Shown here one piece after another: positions 12,437-22,766 of a stretch of 64,000 nt of DNA. The notes below the pieces were generated by a model that searched no databases, was not told the origin of the DNA, and saw only the letters and a list, made by a program, of their open reading frames with translations. Location: assembly GCA_007922225.1 (NCBI GenBank), contig ML679959.1, positions 26,030,216 through 26,094,215 on the forward strand, read 5' to 3'. The DNA comes from Emydura subglobosa. Taxonomy: Eukaryota > Chordata > Testudines > Chelidae. A program made the position numbers and the translations under genes. The stretch's first letter is position 1. Every line of letters begins with the position of its first letter.

Positions 12437-13344
12437 CTTAATTCAATTACTGGGGGGAAATGTTTTTATAAGTGAGTGTAGCACTGATAAGACATGCTGG
12501 GAGACTGAAGTCCTCAGTCCACAGAACAGGGAGAGTATAGACCATGTCATTGCATCTAGGAATGCAAGAGTTCATTTGTGACCTTTCATTCCTTTCCCTC
12601 TCTGTTGAAACTAACAACAAAGATTGCAGTTAATGCCAGTTTTAGAGGTGACTTCTGTGTATGAACACCTGTCTACCAAGAACTGGATTAAGACTTGCCA
12701 ACTCATTTTTTATAAGCCAATAGTCTTCAGATGGCAATGACTTTTGATGATTACTGACCTGGTCTGGATTTGAAGTGCTCACTTAGAGATAGATGATTCC
12801 AAAGCCTGGTGAAATCTCTCTGAGTCTCTGTATTCCTTTCCACTAATCATTTTCTTCTTCTTTGAGGGCCTCTGTGTAGTCACGCTTGTGGGACGTGGTG
12901 CCACTGGTATTGAGCTTAAACAAAGCTGCCATAGCCTTTGGAAGAGCACAAGGGTGATGTCATCACCCTGCTTTATGTAAGGGAGTGTGCCCCCCATCCT
13001 CTCAATATCTTTGCTGTTTGGGGTGGCAGTGAATGGAACTCGCCTGTGTGTCCTCAAGCTAGATCTTCCCTTAGTATAGCTTATTAGTATTTTCTTATAG
13101 TTTGCATGGAGTAGGATAGACTAATTTAGCCTACATAGCTTGCCCTTGTCCTGGAGCCTTTGGCCCCTCCCCAGGACCGTGTTGTGCTTCAGACCCTGCA
13201 AGGGCTTCAAGAAGTGTGCCTCCTGCCTTGGTATCGTATTTGAAACTGAAGCCCAGGTCCAGTACCGCCTGTGTTTCAGCGGGACCCACGCCATAACCCA
13301 GTGTGCAATCTGCTGCACTTTTACTCCTTGCACTAGGAAGCAGA

Positions 13345-13746
13345 TACAGTAGAACCTTAAGTTGTAAACATTTTGGCAACAGAGGTTGTCTGTAATCTGA
13401 AATGTTCGTAACTCTGAACAAAATGTTATGGTTGTTCTTTCAAAAGCTTACAACTGAACATTGACTTAATACAGCTTTGAGACTTTACTACGCAAAAGAA
13501 AAATGCTGCTTTTAGCCATCCTAATTTAAAGGAAACAAGCACAGAAACCGTTTCCTTACCTTGCCAAATCTTTTTCTTAAACTTTCCCTTTATTTTTTTA
13601 GTAGTTTACATTGCACAGCACTGTATTTGCTTTTTTTTTTTTTGTCTCTGCTGCTGCCTGATTGTGTACTTCTGGTTCCAAATGAGGTATGTGGTTGACT
13701 ACTCAGTTTGTAATTCTGGTGTCCATAACTCTGAGGTGCTACTGTA
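13345..13746. mobile_element. Tigger-type (Tc1/mariner) MITE, complete, TA-flanked
   Basis: The element is bounded by TA at 13345-13346 and TA at 13745-13746, as expected for the Tc1/mariner superfamily. The left terminus CAGTAGAACCTTAAG and the right terminus (minus strand) CAGTAGCACCTCAGAG form terminal inverted repeats. Subterminal words such as GTTCGTAACTCTGAACAAAA and the mirrored GTCCATAACTCTGAGGTGC support this. The interior of about 400 bp is non-coding and includes a T run near 13630. I recognise the sequence as a Tigger-derived MITE common in turtles. It depends on a transposase elsewhere and appears moderately old. Confidence 0.8.
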
Positions 13747-15099
13747 CCCTTGAGATTCTAGGCTGTCCTGGCATCTCAGTGCCTACAGCCTGATACTCCA
13801 GTGGATCCATTTAGGGTCCTGAGACGAGCCTTTGTGCCGCAGTTATCTGACACAGGACCTAAGAAGTATCTTAAGCCACAAATTATATTGCAAAATGGCC
13901 AGTTTCCTGGATCTCAATAACAGTGTTCCAAATAAGGCTCTTTTTATACAGAAATTGGTATCATGAGTGATGTTTTACAAAACAACTTGTGTGTTGTTAG
14001 ACTCACATGATAAACAGGTACCTCTTACTCCTGTTCAGTAGCATACATTCAATGGAAAACAAAAGGCCTCAGAACAGCTATGTGATAGGTCTTAATGCTT
14101 TGTCTAACAAATGATCAGAGTAAGTGCTAATTAGTGCACCTGTGATTGATTTCCTCTTGGACAGAGGGGGCAGAGCTAGGTAAGGATCATTAGGCACATG
14201 GATTTTATACAGAACTGGAGGGAACTCAGCAGGGAAGAAAGTGCAGAGGGGGTAGGAAGAAAAATCTATAGTGCAGATCAGGCTCCAGGGAGAGCACTGG
14301 GAAAGGGCTTAAACAGGCAAGAAGCCTGGTAGGAAGATCCAAAGGGAGGTTAGGCTTCTGTGGGACAGGTCCTGAGCAAGGTTCAGTAAAAGATAAGGAA
14401 TTATATATTTATACTAAACAGTATGTTCTCAAGATCTGGGAGTTAAGAAGGTCACCAAGAGGTGACATGCCTCAGACATGTTCCTTTTAGGCAGGAAGTA
14501 ATTTATCTTAAGGAGATGCTTATCTCTCGGTCTCCTATGTCACAAAAATAGGCTCGTCAAGGCAGGTGAGGTGGATGAATGTACCAAGAGTCTCCTGGAA
14601 CTGCAATCAAGTGCAACTGTAAATACTAAAAGAGTCTACCATCTGACCAGTGGACAATACTTTCAAGCCTTCAGTTAGCTTAGCCTTTGGTGTTTGCTAT
14701 ACTATTCACATTAAGTATCCTATTCATTGTATATGTTGCAAGGAATACATCCAATGTCAGTTATGACTAAGTATGACATAAAACTACCAGGATTAGACAT
14801 TCTAGTGGCAATCACTGGTAGTCTGCTTAACTTAATGACATCTCCTTCAGGTGTTTAGAGAGAGGAAAATGGAAGGTGAGGGTGGTAGTAGGAAAGACTA
14901 ATACTATTCCAACCAGAATGAACCACAGAAATGGAAGCTCCTTAGATCCAGATGGCACTTATCTGTCTCTTTATAAGGATTTTCCTTTAAGTAAAACTAC
15001 ATTGCCTCCAATTTTTCTCCAAATATTGAACAGTCCTTAATAATCCAAACCATCTTGTTTAAGACCTGTAAATTTCTTTATAATAGCATATTTAGGTCA

Positions 15100-16920
15100 T
15101 CTTGCTTTTTAACGTACACGGCCTTCAAAGGAGACTGACCAAAAACCTGGGAGTCCAGACACCATACCAGCATACTGGATCTCAGGGCAGTGCAGTGAGC
15201 CCTCCTTGCCGCCTCATGTAATACAGGAGCATATGACCACAGCCATGAACTGGGTGGAACATGTTCCCAGTTCTTAGGAGTGGAGGCAAGAAAACTGTAT
15301 GTGATGCATCTGAAAACAGATCCACCCAGTAGCTCATTACCTTGCTGGGAAGGAGAACATGAAGGCAGAGTCATTTAGCAGAAGAAGTCAGGATCAGTGC
15401 ACAGCTGGGCCTTGAAATCAACATGGCCAGCACACTATTTCACAGATGGGGCCACCCAGTAGTAAACCTCTTCACATCCAAAATGAAACACTAAATGCCA
15501 AGCCTATTGTTGCACAAGATCACACAAAGACAAAAGCTTTCTCTGATACAGTTCACCTGGACTGGATTCACCATCTTTATTCCTATTCCCCTGATACTTG
15601 ATCATAAAGAAGATCAAGTTGTACAGAACAAACATTCCAATAGCCCCAGTGTGGTCTCATCAGCAATGGTATCCAGAACTCCTGCAGCTGGCCAGGTAGC
15701 CACTCTATCCATTGCCTTTGTCCTCAGACTTCCTGTCTCAACAGCAAGGGAGGATTCTGCATCCCAGTGGAAAGACATTCCACTTTACATAGTGGAAGAT
15801 CAACCTACTGACTAAAGTGGACTGTTCTGCTTGTAGAGGACTCAGGCCATCCTCTTACAGTCCAGGAAGGGATCCACCCTTAAATGTTATAAACAAAAAT
15901 GGAAATTGGTTACTGTCTGGGCCACTGGTAAAGGACTCACTCCATTTTGATCTTAGGGGTCTTTGCGGCCCAAGAATATCTTCTACACATTAAGTCTTGG
16001 GGCTTAGTCTTAATCTTCTTAAAGCTCCACATGGCTGCAATAGCTGCTCATCACAATTACATTAAGAACAAACCCATCTTCTCTCAACCTACAGTCTCCA
16101 TATTGTTTTATTTTGGTAAATATGTTCCCCTGGCCCCCCTTAGGGAACCTTAGAGACCTAAATCTTATCCCTGTGAGCTTCTGACACAGCCTCTTGTGAC
16201 TTCATTGATCAAAATAACCACTGTGAAGAAAGCTATCTGCTAGGAGGAGTGAGCTTAAGTTTTTGATGGCCTTTCCACCCTGTACTGTGGTCCATAAGGA
16301 GAAGGTCACCATGAGACATCATTCCAACTTCATGCCTAAAGTGATCTCAGATTTCTACCGGTCTCAATGTACTTCCCTCCCTGTGTTCTTCCCCAGACCC
16401 CATTCCTACCTAGAAAAAACTCTTCTCCATACCCTGGAGGTAAAAGAGAGTGTGTTTTACCTGGAAAAGAACAAGCTCTTTAGAAAAACCAATAGGTTAT
16501 TTATACCATATAGGGATAGATGCAGGTTGAATCCATTACCAAATGGAGTCTCACTGGCTTATGAGATGTATAGAACATTTGTACATCTTGGCTAGGAAAT
16601 TAGTACCTTGTGGTTTTAAAGGACCATTCTATGAGAGCCACCACAATAATCTGTGGCATGCTTTAGGCAGGTTCCCCTGCTGGAGCCATGCAAAGCATGA
16701 CCTTGGAGTTCAGTGCACATCTTCACCAGTCACTACTCTCTGGATTTAACATCATGCTTTGTTGCCCAGTTTGGGAGAGCTATGCAACAGTCCATATTTA
16801 GCTAAGAAATGTGCACCCACCATCCTCCTGATGGAGCACTGCTTGCCAATCTCTCACAAGTGGGAATGGACAGAGGCTATCGAAGGAGAGGTTACTTTCC
16901 AGTAACTGTTCTTCAAGAGC
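15100..16920 (+). mobile_element. Decayed DIRS-type tyrosine-recombinase retrotransposon, forward
   Basis: Plus-strand translation gives fragments in the order expected for the 3' half of a DIRS element. An RNase-H/RT-region piece near 15450-15500 reads FHRWGHPVVNLFTS. A further piece near 15640-15700 resembles the IAPxWxxQxWYPxLL motif that follows the RT domain. The recombinase remnant follows at 15947-16600. Then 16889-16918 reads GGTTACTTTCCAGTAACTG and TTCTTCAAGAG, matching the end motif of the second DIRS element at 20350. There are several stops and frameshifts. The 5' half and the inverted terminal repeats are not visible. The copy looks considerably older than the one at 20.3-22.4 kb and lies in the opposite orientation. 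Confidence 0.7.
15947..16600 (+). pseudogene. DIRS tyrosine recombinase remnant
   Basis: The first frame (15947-16153) contains LKLHMAAIAAHHNYIKNKPI and IFSQPTVSILFYFGKYVPLAP. These parallel the core-binding segment LKVHLAAILAFHQPLEGRSL of the recombinase at 21665-21048. The second frame (16263-16595) contains KVTMRHHSNFMPKVISDFYR and LPVFFPRPHSYLEK, parallel to QLRPHPAFLPKVVSQFHCNQ and LPVSFPKPRSLEE. The piece between them is out of frame and the C-terminal catalytic part (HxxR and nucleophile Tyr region) cannot be read. An intact enzyme would integrate a circular DIRS DNA copy through a tyrosine intermediate. This copy cannot. Confidence 0.7.
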
Positions 16921-18364
16921 CGCCTCTGCAGTCACATTCACCCACCCATCTTTTCCTCTTCCTCCGAGTTCTGTGTAACATCAGGACTTCCATTAGGGAG
17001 AAGGAGCTGAGGCGGTTGGGGCAGGATGGACTCCCATGCACAATGTCACCTTTGCACAAGATTTCTCATGCACTCCCCAACAGACATATCTTTTCAAAGC
17101 AGTTCTGCTGCTCACCAGGAATGCCATGTTCACACTTGTGATAGACACAGAGGTGACTCTTGAACAAGTAACCTCTATTTTTAATGGAGTTCTATACATA
17201 ACATGGTTTGTGGAAGCTGGTAGAAAGCAAAGTTGTGGATGTGCTGCTTGCTACATGAAGGGAGAATTTAGTGTTCAACAACAGAGATTGAGATTGTTTT
17301 CTCAATGACTTAGTAATACCTTGTGTATGGTACTTTACACCAACTGAACAAACATTAATCCACAAACTAAACCATAGGGGTTGGTGTACTTCAGAAAATA
17401 AAACCAAGAATATGAGTTTGTACATATGCACATACAAGCTAACATTTCTTGTAGATCACTGTAGGCACTTTCATTGTAGTCCAGCTAGAACAACTGGCGG
17501 TGGCTTTGTTCTGTCCAGCCACAGTAACGAACAATAGACTGTTTTAATAATAAAAATATCCTCTGATGGAAGGACTGCTGTGTGTTAAGGTTTTAGCACT
17601 TTGATCAATGCATAATCATTTTCTTACTTGTTTAAGGAGACAAATCACATTACCATACTCATTTCCCCTTCTGGAGGTTTCAATATATCAGACTGATTTC
17701 TTGGGTAAAGGTTGTGTATAAAATTCTCCATCAGAAACTTATAGGTAACATAGGATGACAAGAACCCTGGAAATAAAAAGGAAATTAATCTTAATAATAT
17801 TAAGCTTAGCTAGGGTCAAAAAGAAATGATGGTTTAGTTTCAAGATCAGTCATCTTAGAACATGTTCAGTGTGTAAGTAATAGCAAAAAGTGGAGTGAGG
17901 AGCATGAATTATTACATCTCATCTGGCATACTTGCAACCTGATTTTGTCATTGCACTAAAGCAGGATTACTAAGAGATTAGATTTTGAAGCTAGCTGATT
18001 TTTAAAGGTTTAGAGTCTGGATGGCCAAGAAACTTGTTTTGTTCAGTTGTGAACAATATTGGAGCCAAGCTACTGCAGAGAACTATCAATCTTCCTGCCC
18101 GGATTTCCACTGTCTCACTGACACAGTAATATCTTCCTATGTATTGTGTGTCGCTAGGGGGAATTTTCATCAAGGGAAAAGAGACTGTTGCTACAGTGAG
18201 TAACCCGTTTCCCTTCCTCTTCTCTATTCCCTCAGTACACATATTGCTATGGGAACATTGCCATGGAGGGAATCTTTCTTCTGCTAACAGCATCTCTCTG
18301 AGGGATTTACAAGTAGTCTTTCTAGATTGCATTATATGTGCCTCTTCATGTTTTTTATAGTTTT

Positions 18365-19005
18365 GTAGGTCATAGAATCATAGATATGTCAGATTGGAAA
18401 GGATATTGAGAGGTCATCAAGTCCAGCCCCTGCACTAAAGCAGGACCAAGTAAACCTAGACCATCCCTGATAGGTGTTTGTCCATCCTATTCTTAAAAAC
18501 CTTCAATGACGGGTCTTCCACCTCCCTTGGAAACCTATTGCAGACCTTACCTACCTTATAGTTAAAAAGCTTTTCCTAATATCTAATCTAGATCTCAGAT
18601 TAGGCCCATTATGTCTTGTCCTACCTGCAGTGAACAGAGAGAACAATTGAGCCCCGTCCTCTTTATAACATCCCTTAACATATATGAAGAATTATCAGGT
18701 TTCTTCCCCTTCTTTTCTCAAGACTAACTATGCCCAGTTTTTTTAACCTTTCCTCATAGGTCAGGCTTTCTAAATCTTTTATCAACAGTATCAGCTGCTG
18801 TTGTCTGGACTCTCTCACATTTGTCCAAATCTTTCCTAAAATGTGATGCTTAGACTTGAACACAGTACTTCACCTGAGTCCTCACCAGTGCTGAGGAGAA
18901 CAAGACAATTACCTCCTGTGTCTAACACACGACACTCCACTTAATACACCCCAGAATTATATTAGCCTTGTTTGCAACTGCATCACATTGCTCACAGTTG
19001 CTAAG
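18365..19005 (-). mobile_element. CR1 LINE, 3' fragment, reverse
   Basis: In plus orientation the left edge reads TCATAGAATCATAGATATGT, the reverse complement of the CR1 3' end with its short terminal repeat. It is followed by GGTCATCAAGTCCAGCCCC and AAAGCAGGACCAAGTAAACC, hallmarks of CR1. On the minus strand, 18863-18675 encodes ESRQQQLILLIKDLESLTYE and ERLKKLGIVSLEKRRGRN, the C-terminal tail of CR1 ORF2. The same tail in the forward CR1 at 55.5 kb reads YAERLIKLGLFSLEKRKLRG. The copy is 5'-truncated and its coding part is interrupted, so it is inactive. Confidence 0.85.
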
Positions 19006-19959
19006 ATATTTTTACCAGATATATAATAAAAAGACCACTCTGTGGTACAGCTGAAAGAAGGAATATGTGTCTCTGTGCCGAGGGTTAGAGTGTGTAGTCT
19101 TTTGCTAACTGATGGGCTACAGTAAAATTCATAAACATTTGGTATCCAGTTGAAAGTGGTAACCTGGGTGGTTGGACTGTTTTCTACTCTAATAACCTCT
19201 TTAATGTTTAATGTTAATTATTTATAAACCCCCATTAATCTACATGGTGCTTTACAAACATAGATGTCTGTATAATACTTGTATCCGGTATGTGGAGCTA
19301 CTTTGAGATATGGACAGATAATCTGAACTGCAGGGAAACTATTTGTTATGGGAGACAATCCAAAAAAAGGGTAGTATGAAGAACCTAATGCTGTTGAGCC
19401 AGTTGGCATTCCATATTGCTGAGATGGCACCATATTGCTGCTTTTTCCTCCTGGGAATAGAAATACTAGCCTTCCTCTAAAGCTAGGGTCATTGCTTAGA
19501 AGTTTTGATTACAAATGTAGAGAATCCAGAAGAATTCTTGCTCCGAGTATCACAGCCTACTAAAACAGTATTTGTGGAGATTATGGCTCTTTTGGATTTA
19601 TAAATCAAACATTAATCAAGCCTTTATGCAAAGTATTGTCATTGCAAGCTCATGTTCTGATGGCATTATCAGAGGGAATTGACAGAAAATAAGCAATTGA
19701 AGCATAGTAATAAATGTAGGGCTGTTCTGATTCTGTCTGGAGTCTGTCAGCATTTCAGTCATTCAATTCTAATTGTGTTGTTTTTTCTATTTAAAAGAAT
19801 TGGTTTATAACTGCTTCGTGCATTTGCTCCGCAGCATGGAAACTGAGCATGCTAGACTGCTGGCCAGAAATAAACTCCCCCTTTGTCTCCACTATACTTC
19901 TCAAATGTTTTTAAAACCCCACAAATATGAATGCAAAAGTGAGAGGTTATTGACATTAA

Positions 19960-20114
19960 ATGTATCATTTCTACCAACTGCATCTGAGGAAGCGCGCTGA
20001 AGCTCACAAAAGCTTATGGCTGCTGAAATTAAATTTGTTAGTCTTTAAAGTGCTACAGAACTCTCGTTATTTTTGCTGTATACAGACTAACAGGGCTACT
20101 CCTCTGAAACGTAT
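19960..20114. repeat. Interspersed repeat ending in CAGACTAACAGGGCTACTCC
   Basis: The segment contains GCATCTGAGGAAGCGCGCTG, CTCACAAAAGCTTATGGCTG, AAATTTGTTAGTCTTTAAAG and CAGACTAACAGGGCTACTCC. This order matches a very common reptile interspersed repeat that I recognise but cannot assign to a class. A second copy, containing only the right part, is nested in the DIRS element at 21984-22103. There is no coding content. Confidence 0.6.
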
Positions 20115-20345
20115 CCTAGCCATCCTATTTCTCAAAACTATCAATATATTTTGTACAGAGATACCATCAAATCTGGTAACAGTATATTTAAGAATAGACC
20201 AAACTTTGGATTACTTGTGTGTCAATTTCATCATCCTGCCAGAGGACAATATATTTATTGAAATCTACAAAACTATTCTGTATAGTAAAGATCCGGTCTG
20301 TGGTGTACCTACCGCTGTGCATGGCCTATCATAAAATATTCTAAG

Positions 20346-20659
20346 GAAAAACAAGGTTACTTACCAGTAACTGATGTTCTTCGAGATGTGTTGCTTGGGT
20401 CCATTCCATTATAGGTTGAGTGCATGCCACTATGCATGGTTCCCGAAACTTTTTTCCCCTTAGCAGACCCTGTAGGGCAGGCTCTGGTGCCCCCTGGAGT
20501 CCCGCGCACATGCCACGGTATATGAGGCACTGCCGGCCCTATGCCTCCTCAGTCCCTTCTTTCTGCCAACTCTGCAGCGGGGCCGGGGGGTGGGTTGTGG
20601 AATGGACATGAGCAACAAATCTCAAAGTACATCAGCTATTGGTAAGTAACCTTGTTTTC
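20346..20659. repeat. Foldback inside the DIRS 3' end
   Basis: The segment 20346-20411 (containing ACAAGGTTACTTACCAGTAA and TTCGAGATGTGTTGC) is repeated in reverse complement at 20596-20659 (minus strand ACAAGGTTACTTACCAATAG, then TTTGAGATTTGTTGCTCATG). The arms of roughly 65 bp enclose the right inverted terminal repeat. This is visible directly and may reflect the complementary-region architecture of DIRS elements or a later rearrangement. Confidence 0.7.
20437..20568. repeat. DIRS inverted terminal repeat, one arm
   Basis: This arm reads CCCCTTAGCAGACCCTGTAG, GGCTCTGGTGCCCCCTGGAG, CGCGCACATGCCACGGTATA and CAGTCCCTTCTTTC. It is the reverse complement, with scattered mismatches, of 22221-22349, showing the inverted-terminal-repeat layout of a DIRS element. 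Confidence 0.8.
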
Positions 20660-20730
20660 TTCTTCGAGTGATTGCTCATGTACATTCCACTATAGTGACT
20701 AACAAGCAATACCTTGGAGGTGGGTAGGAG

Positions 20731-21665
20731 TTACCAGTGAGCTGCCCTCAGCACGGCTCTGCCGAATCCCGCGTCCTCTTTCGCCTGCTGGACGATGGCG
20801 TAGTGGGACGTGAAGGTATGCACCGACAACCAGGTGGTGGCTTTGCAGATGTCCTGCAGGGACACTCTCTCCAGGAAGGCTGTAGACGAGGCTTGAGCTC
20901 TGGTTGAGTACACTGTGATGGTTCCCAGAAGCGGCACCCTCGCCTGCTCGTAGCAGAACTTGATGCACAATGTAATCCACGAGGAGATGCGCTGGGTGGA
21001 GACAGGTGAGTCTTTCATCTGGTCCGCCATTGCAACGAAGAGCTGCATCAATTTCGGAACGGCTTTATACGCTCGATGTAGAAGGCCAGGGCTCGTCTCA
21101 CGTCCAGCGAATGCCATCTCCTCTCCTCCTCCAAACTGCGCGGTTTGGGAAAAGACACGGGGAGAAAAATATCTTGGTTACAATGAAATTGGGAAACCAC
21201 CTTGGGCAGAAAGGCTGGGTGCGGCCTCAACTGCCCCTTATCCTTATAGAACACTGTATAAGGGGGCTCCGAGGTCAAGGCCTTAATTTCGGAGACGCTC
21301 CTAGATGAGGTAATGGCTACCAGGAAGGCTACCTTCCATGAAAGCATGAGCAGAGGACATGAAGCCATGGGTTCAGAGGGGGGCCCCGTGAGTCTCGAGA
21401 GGACTACGTTGAGATCCCAGGGAGGGACCGGGTCGCGGACCTGTGGATACAGCCTCTCCACCCCTTTGAGGAACCTGACCAACATGGGATGGGAGAACAG
21501 GGATCTCCCCTCTAGCGGCTGATGGAAGGCCAAAATGGCCGCCAAGTGAACCTTCAACGAGGCCAGCGCTAGACCCTGGAGCTTTAGCTGGAGCAAGTAT
21601 TCCAAGTATTGCAGGTAGTGGAGCAAGTATTCCACTCCGTGTGCTGTCTCTTCTTCTTCAGCCAC
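20731..21665 (-). pseudogene. DIRS tyrosine recombinase, frameshifted
   Basis: The first frame (21665-21048, 205 residues) carries the core-binding region LKVHLAAILAFHQPLEGRSL and the start of the catalytic domain, with the likely first catalytic arginine in ITSSRSVSE (R122). The reading then shifts to the frame 21117-20731, which ends the protein with VYSTRAQASSTAF and SVHTFTSHYA. In the family these correspond to the HxxR box and to the region of the final His and nucleophilic Tyr. Here the first His of HxxR is Tyr. The recombinase follows the gag-like frame directly with no reverse transcriptase between. The frameshift near 21050-21115 and the altered active-site box make it non-functional. 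A tandem GAGCAAGTATTCCA duplication sits near 21590-21640, at the junction with the gag-like frame. Confidence 0.8.
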
Positions 21666-21674
21666 AGGGATGTT

Positions 21675-21937
21675 GCTCGGTGCTGAGTCGATCCCGGTGC
21701 CGGCAGTGCACTCTGCGCCAAGGTGGAGCGGGACGGCTCGGATGCCGGGCAGAGTGCTGCCTCCATGAGCAGGGCTTTTAACTGGATCTTTTGGTCCTTC
21801 TGGGTCCGCAGTTTAAAAGTCCTGCATATCTTACACTTGTCTTTCCTATGCTCTTCCTCCAAGCACTTAAGGCACCGTGGGGGGTAGCTGAGCGGGAAAG
21901 CCTTCCCGCAGGAGGCACATGGCTTAAATCCAGGCAA
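21675..21937 (-). pseudogene. DIRS gag-like N-terminal fragment with cysteine/histidine zinc-binding cluster
   Basis: The minus-strand frame starts MPGFKPCASCGKAFPLS and has the spacing C7-x2-C10, C22-x2-C25, H30, C35-x2-C38, which suggests a zinc-binding fold. A basic segment, RTQKDQKIQLKALL, follows. I know similar CxxC-rich openings from the first ORF of reptile DIRS elements; the exact function is not established. The frame runs into the recombinase region within about 90 codons, far short of a complete gag, so the ORF is truncated by the internal deletion. Confidence 0.6.
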
Positions 21938-21970
21938 CCGGAGCAGTCCCTCAGGGACTTCTTATCTAAC

Positions 21971-22116
21971 TACACTTAACACTAAAAAAACAAGAGATCT
22001 GTGGTACTTTAAAGACTAACAAATTTAATATTTGCAGACGTGCCACAAATCTCTTGTTGTTTTTGCTGTATACAGACTAACACGGCTACCTCTCTGGAAC
22101 TATTACACTTAACACT
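21971..22116. repeat. Nested 120-bp repeat insertion with 13-bp target-site duplication
   Basis: The 13-mer TACACTTAACACT occurs at 21971-21983 and again, perfectly, at 22104-22116. The 120 bp between them start with AAAAAAACAAGAGATCTGTG and end with CAGACTAACACGGCTACC and TCTCTGGAACTAT. This part matches the right half of the repeat at 19960-20114. The duplication shows the insertion occurred after the DIRS copy had integrated. Inside it, CAAGAGATCTGTGGTAC (21991) is mirrored by GTGCCACAAATCTCTTG (22040-22056). Confidence 0.75.
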
Positions 22117-22220
22117 CCTTAACTACTTAAAACTAACTAAACTACTTTGAATAACAAAGAGTTCAAAGAAGGGGAATGGTACTTGCAGAGAGCAAGGCTA
22201 GTTCCAGCAAACGTCCTGGG

Positions 22221-22349
22221 TGGAAAGAAGGGACTGAGGGGGCATAGGGCCAGCAGTGCCTCATATACCACGGCATGTGCGCGGAACTCCAGAGGGCACC
22301 AGAGCTGGCCCTACAGGATCTGCTAAGGGGAAAAATGTTCCGGGAATGG
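22221..22349. repeat. DIRS inverted terminal repeat, second arm
   Basis: On the minus strand this arm reads CCCCTTAGCAGATCCTGTAG, CGCGCACATGCCGTGGTATA and CAGTCCCTTCTTTCCACC, matching the arm at 20437-20568. Downstream on the element strand is an A/T-rich leader containing AGTAGTTTAGTTAGTTTTAA, which is usual for the 5' untranslated part of these elements. Confidence 0.8.
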
Positions 22350-22619
22350 ACATGAGCAATCACGCATAGTGAAATAGACATGAGCAATCACTCGCAGAAG
22401 AATCAAGGGTTTTGTGGTTTGGTTTTTAAGCAAGGAAACAAAGTTTATTCATTATCCTATTATATCTAGGTATTACAAGAGTAATATCTGGGGAAGGATT
22501 AAATTATTAATTCAGTTAAATTTCATATCAGAATAGAGGTCTTCATTGTACATCATTGGCATTCTTCTGCCAGGACACTTGGATTTAGAATTAGATTTTT
22601 AAAGACACATACTTTCAAG

Positions 22620-22766
22620 TGTGTATGGCACCGCTCCTGGCCTGCGGCTCTGCTCCCCATCATGGTTCCAGCCCTGCTCCTAACCACGGCTCCCAATTGC
22701 AGTTCACAGGGGTGGTTCCATTACGGGTAAGGGGGCACGTGACAGAAAAAGTGTGGGGACCACTGC
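22620..22766. mobile_element. Possible hAT-like MITE end, reverse
   Basis: The right edge reads AAAGTGTGGGGACCACTGCA, close to the TTTGGGGACCACTG ends of hAT non-autonomous elements. The preceding 130 bp is G/C-rich with repeated GGCTC and GGTTCC words. No second terminus or target-site duplication was identified. Confidence 0.35.

Larger units (their letters stand above)
20340..22405 (-). mobile_element. Internally deleted DIRS-type retrotransposon with inverted terminal repeats, reverse
   Basis: Read on the minus strand the element has a left inverted terminal repeat (22349-22221), a zinc-finger gag-like frame (21937-21675), a tyrosine recombinase (21665-20731) and a right inverted terminal repeat (20568-20437). 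The reverse transcriptase and RNase H normally lying between gag and recombinase are missing, so this is a deletion derivative of about 2 kb. DIRS elements use inverted terminal repeats and a tyrosine recombinase in place of LTRs and a DDE integrase, and make no target-site duplication. A 120-bp repeat is nested at 21984-22103. The recombinase frame is broken and the copy is not autonomous. Confidence 0.8.

Noticed and set aside
20960..21308. Plus-strand frames across the DIRS recombinase
   Set aside because: They are antisense shadows of the minus-strand recombinase, which has clear family motifs.
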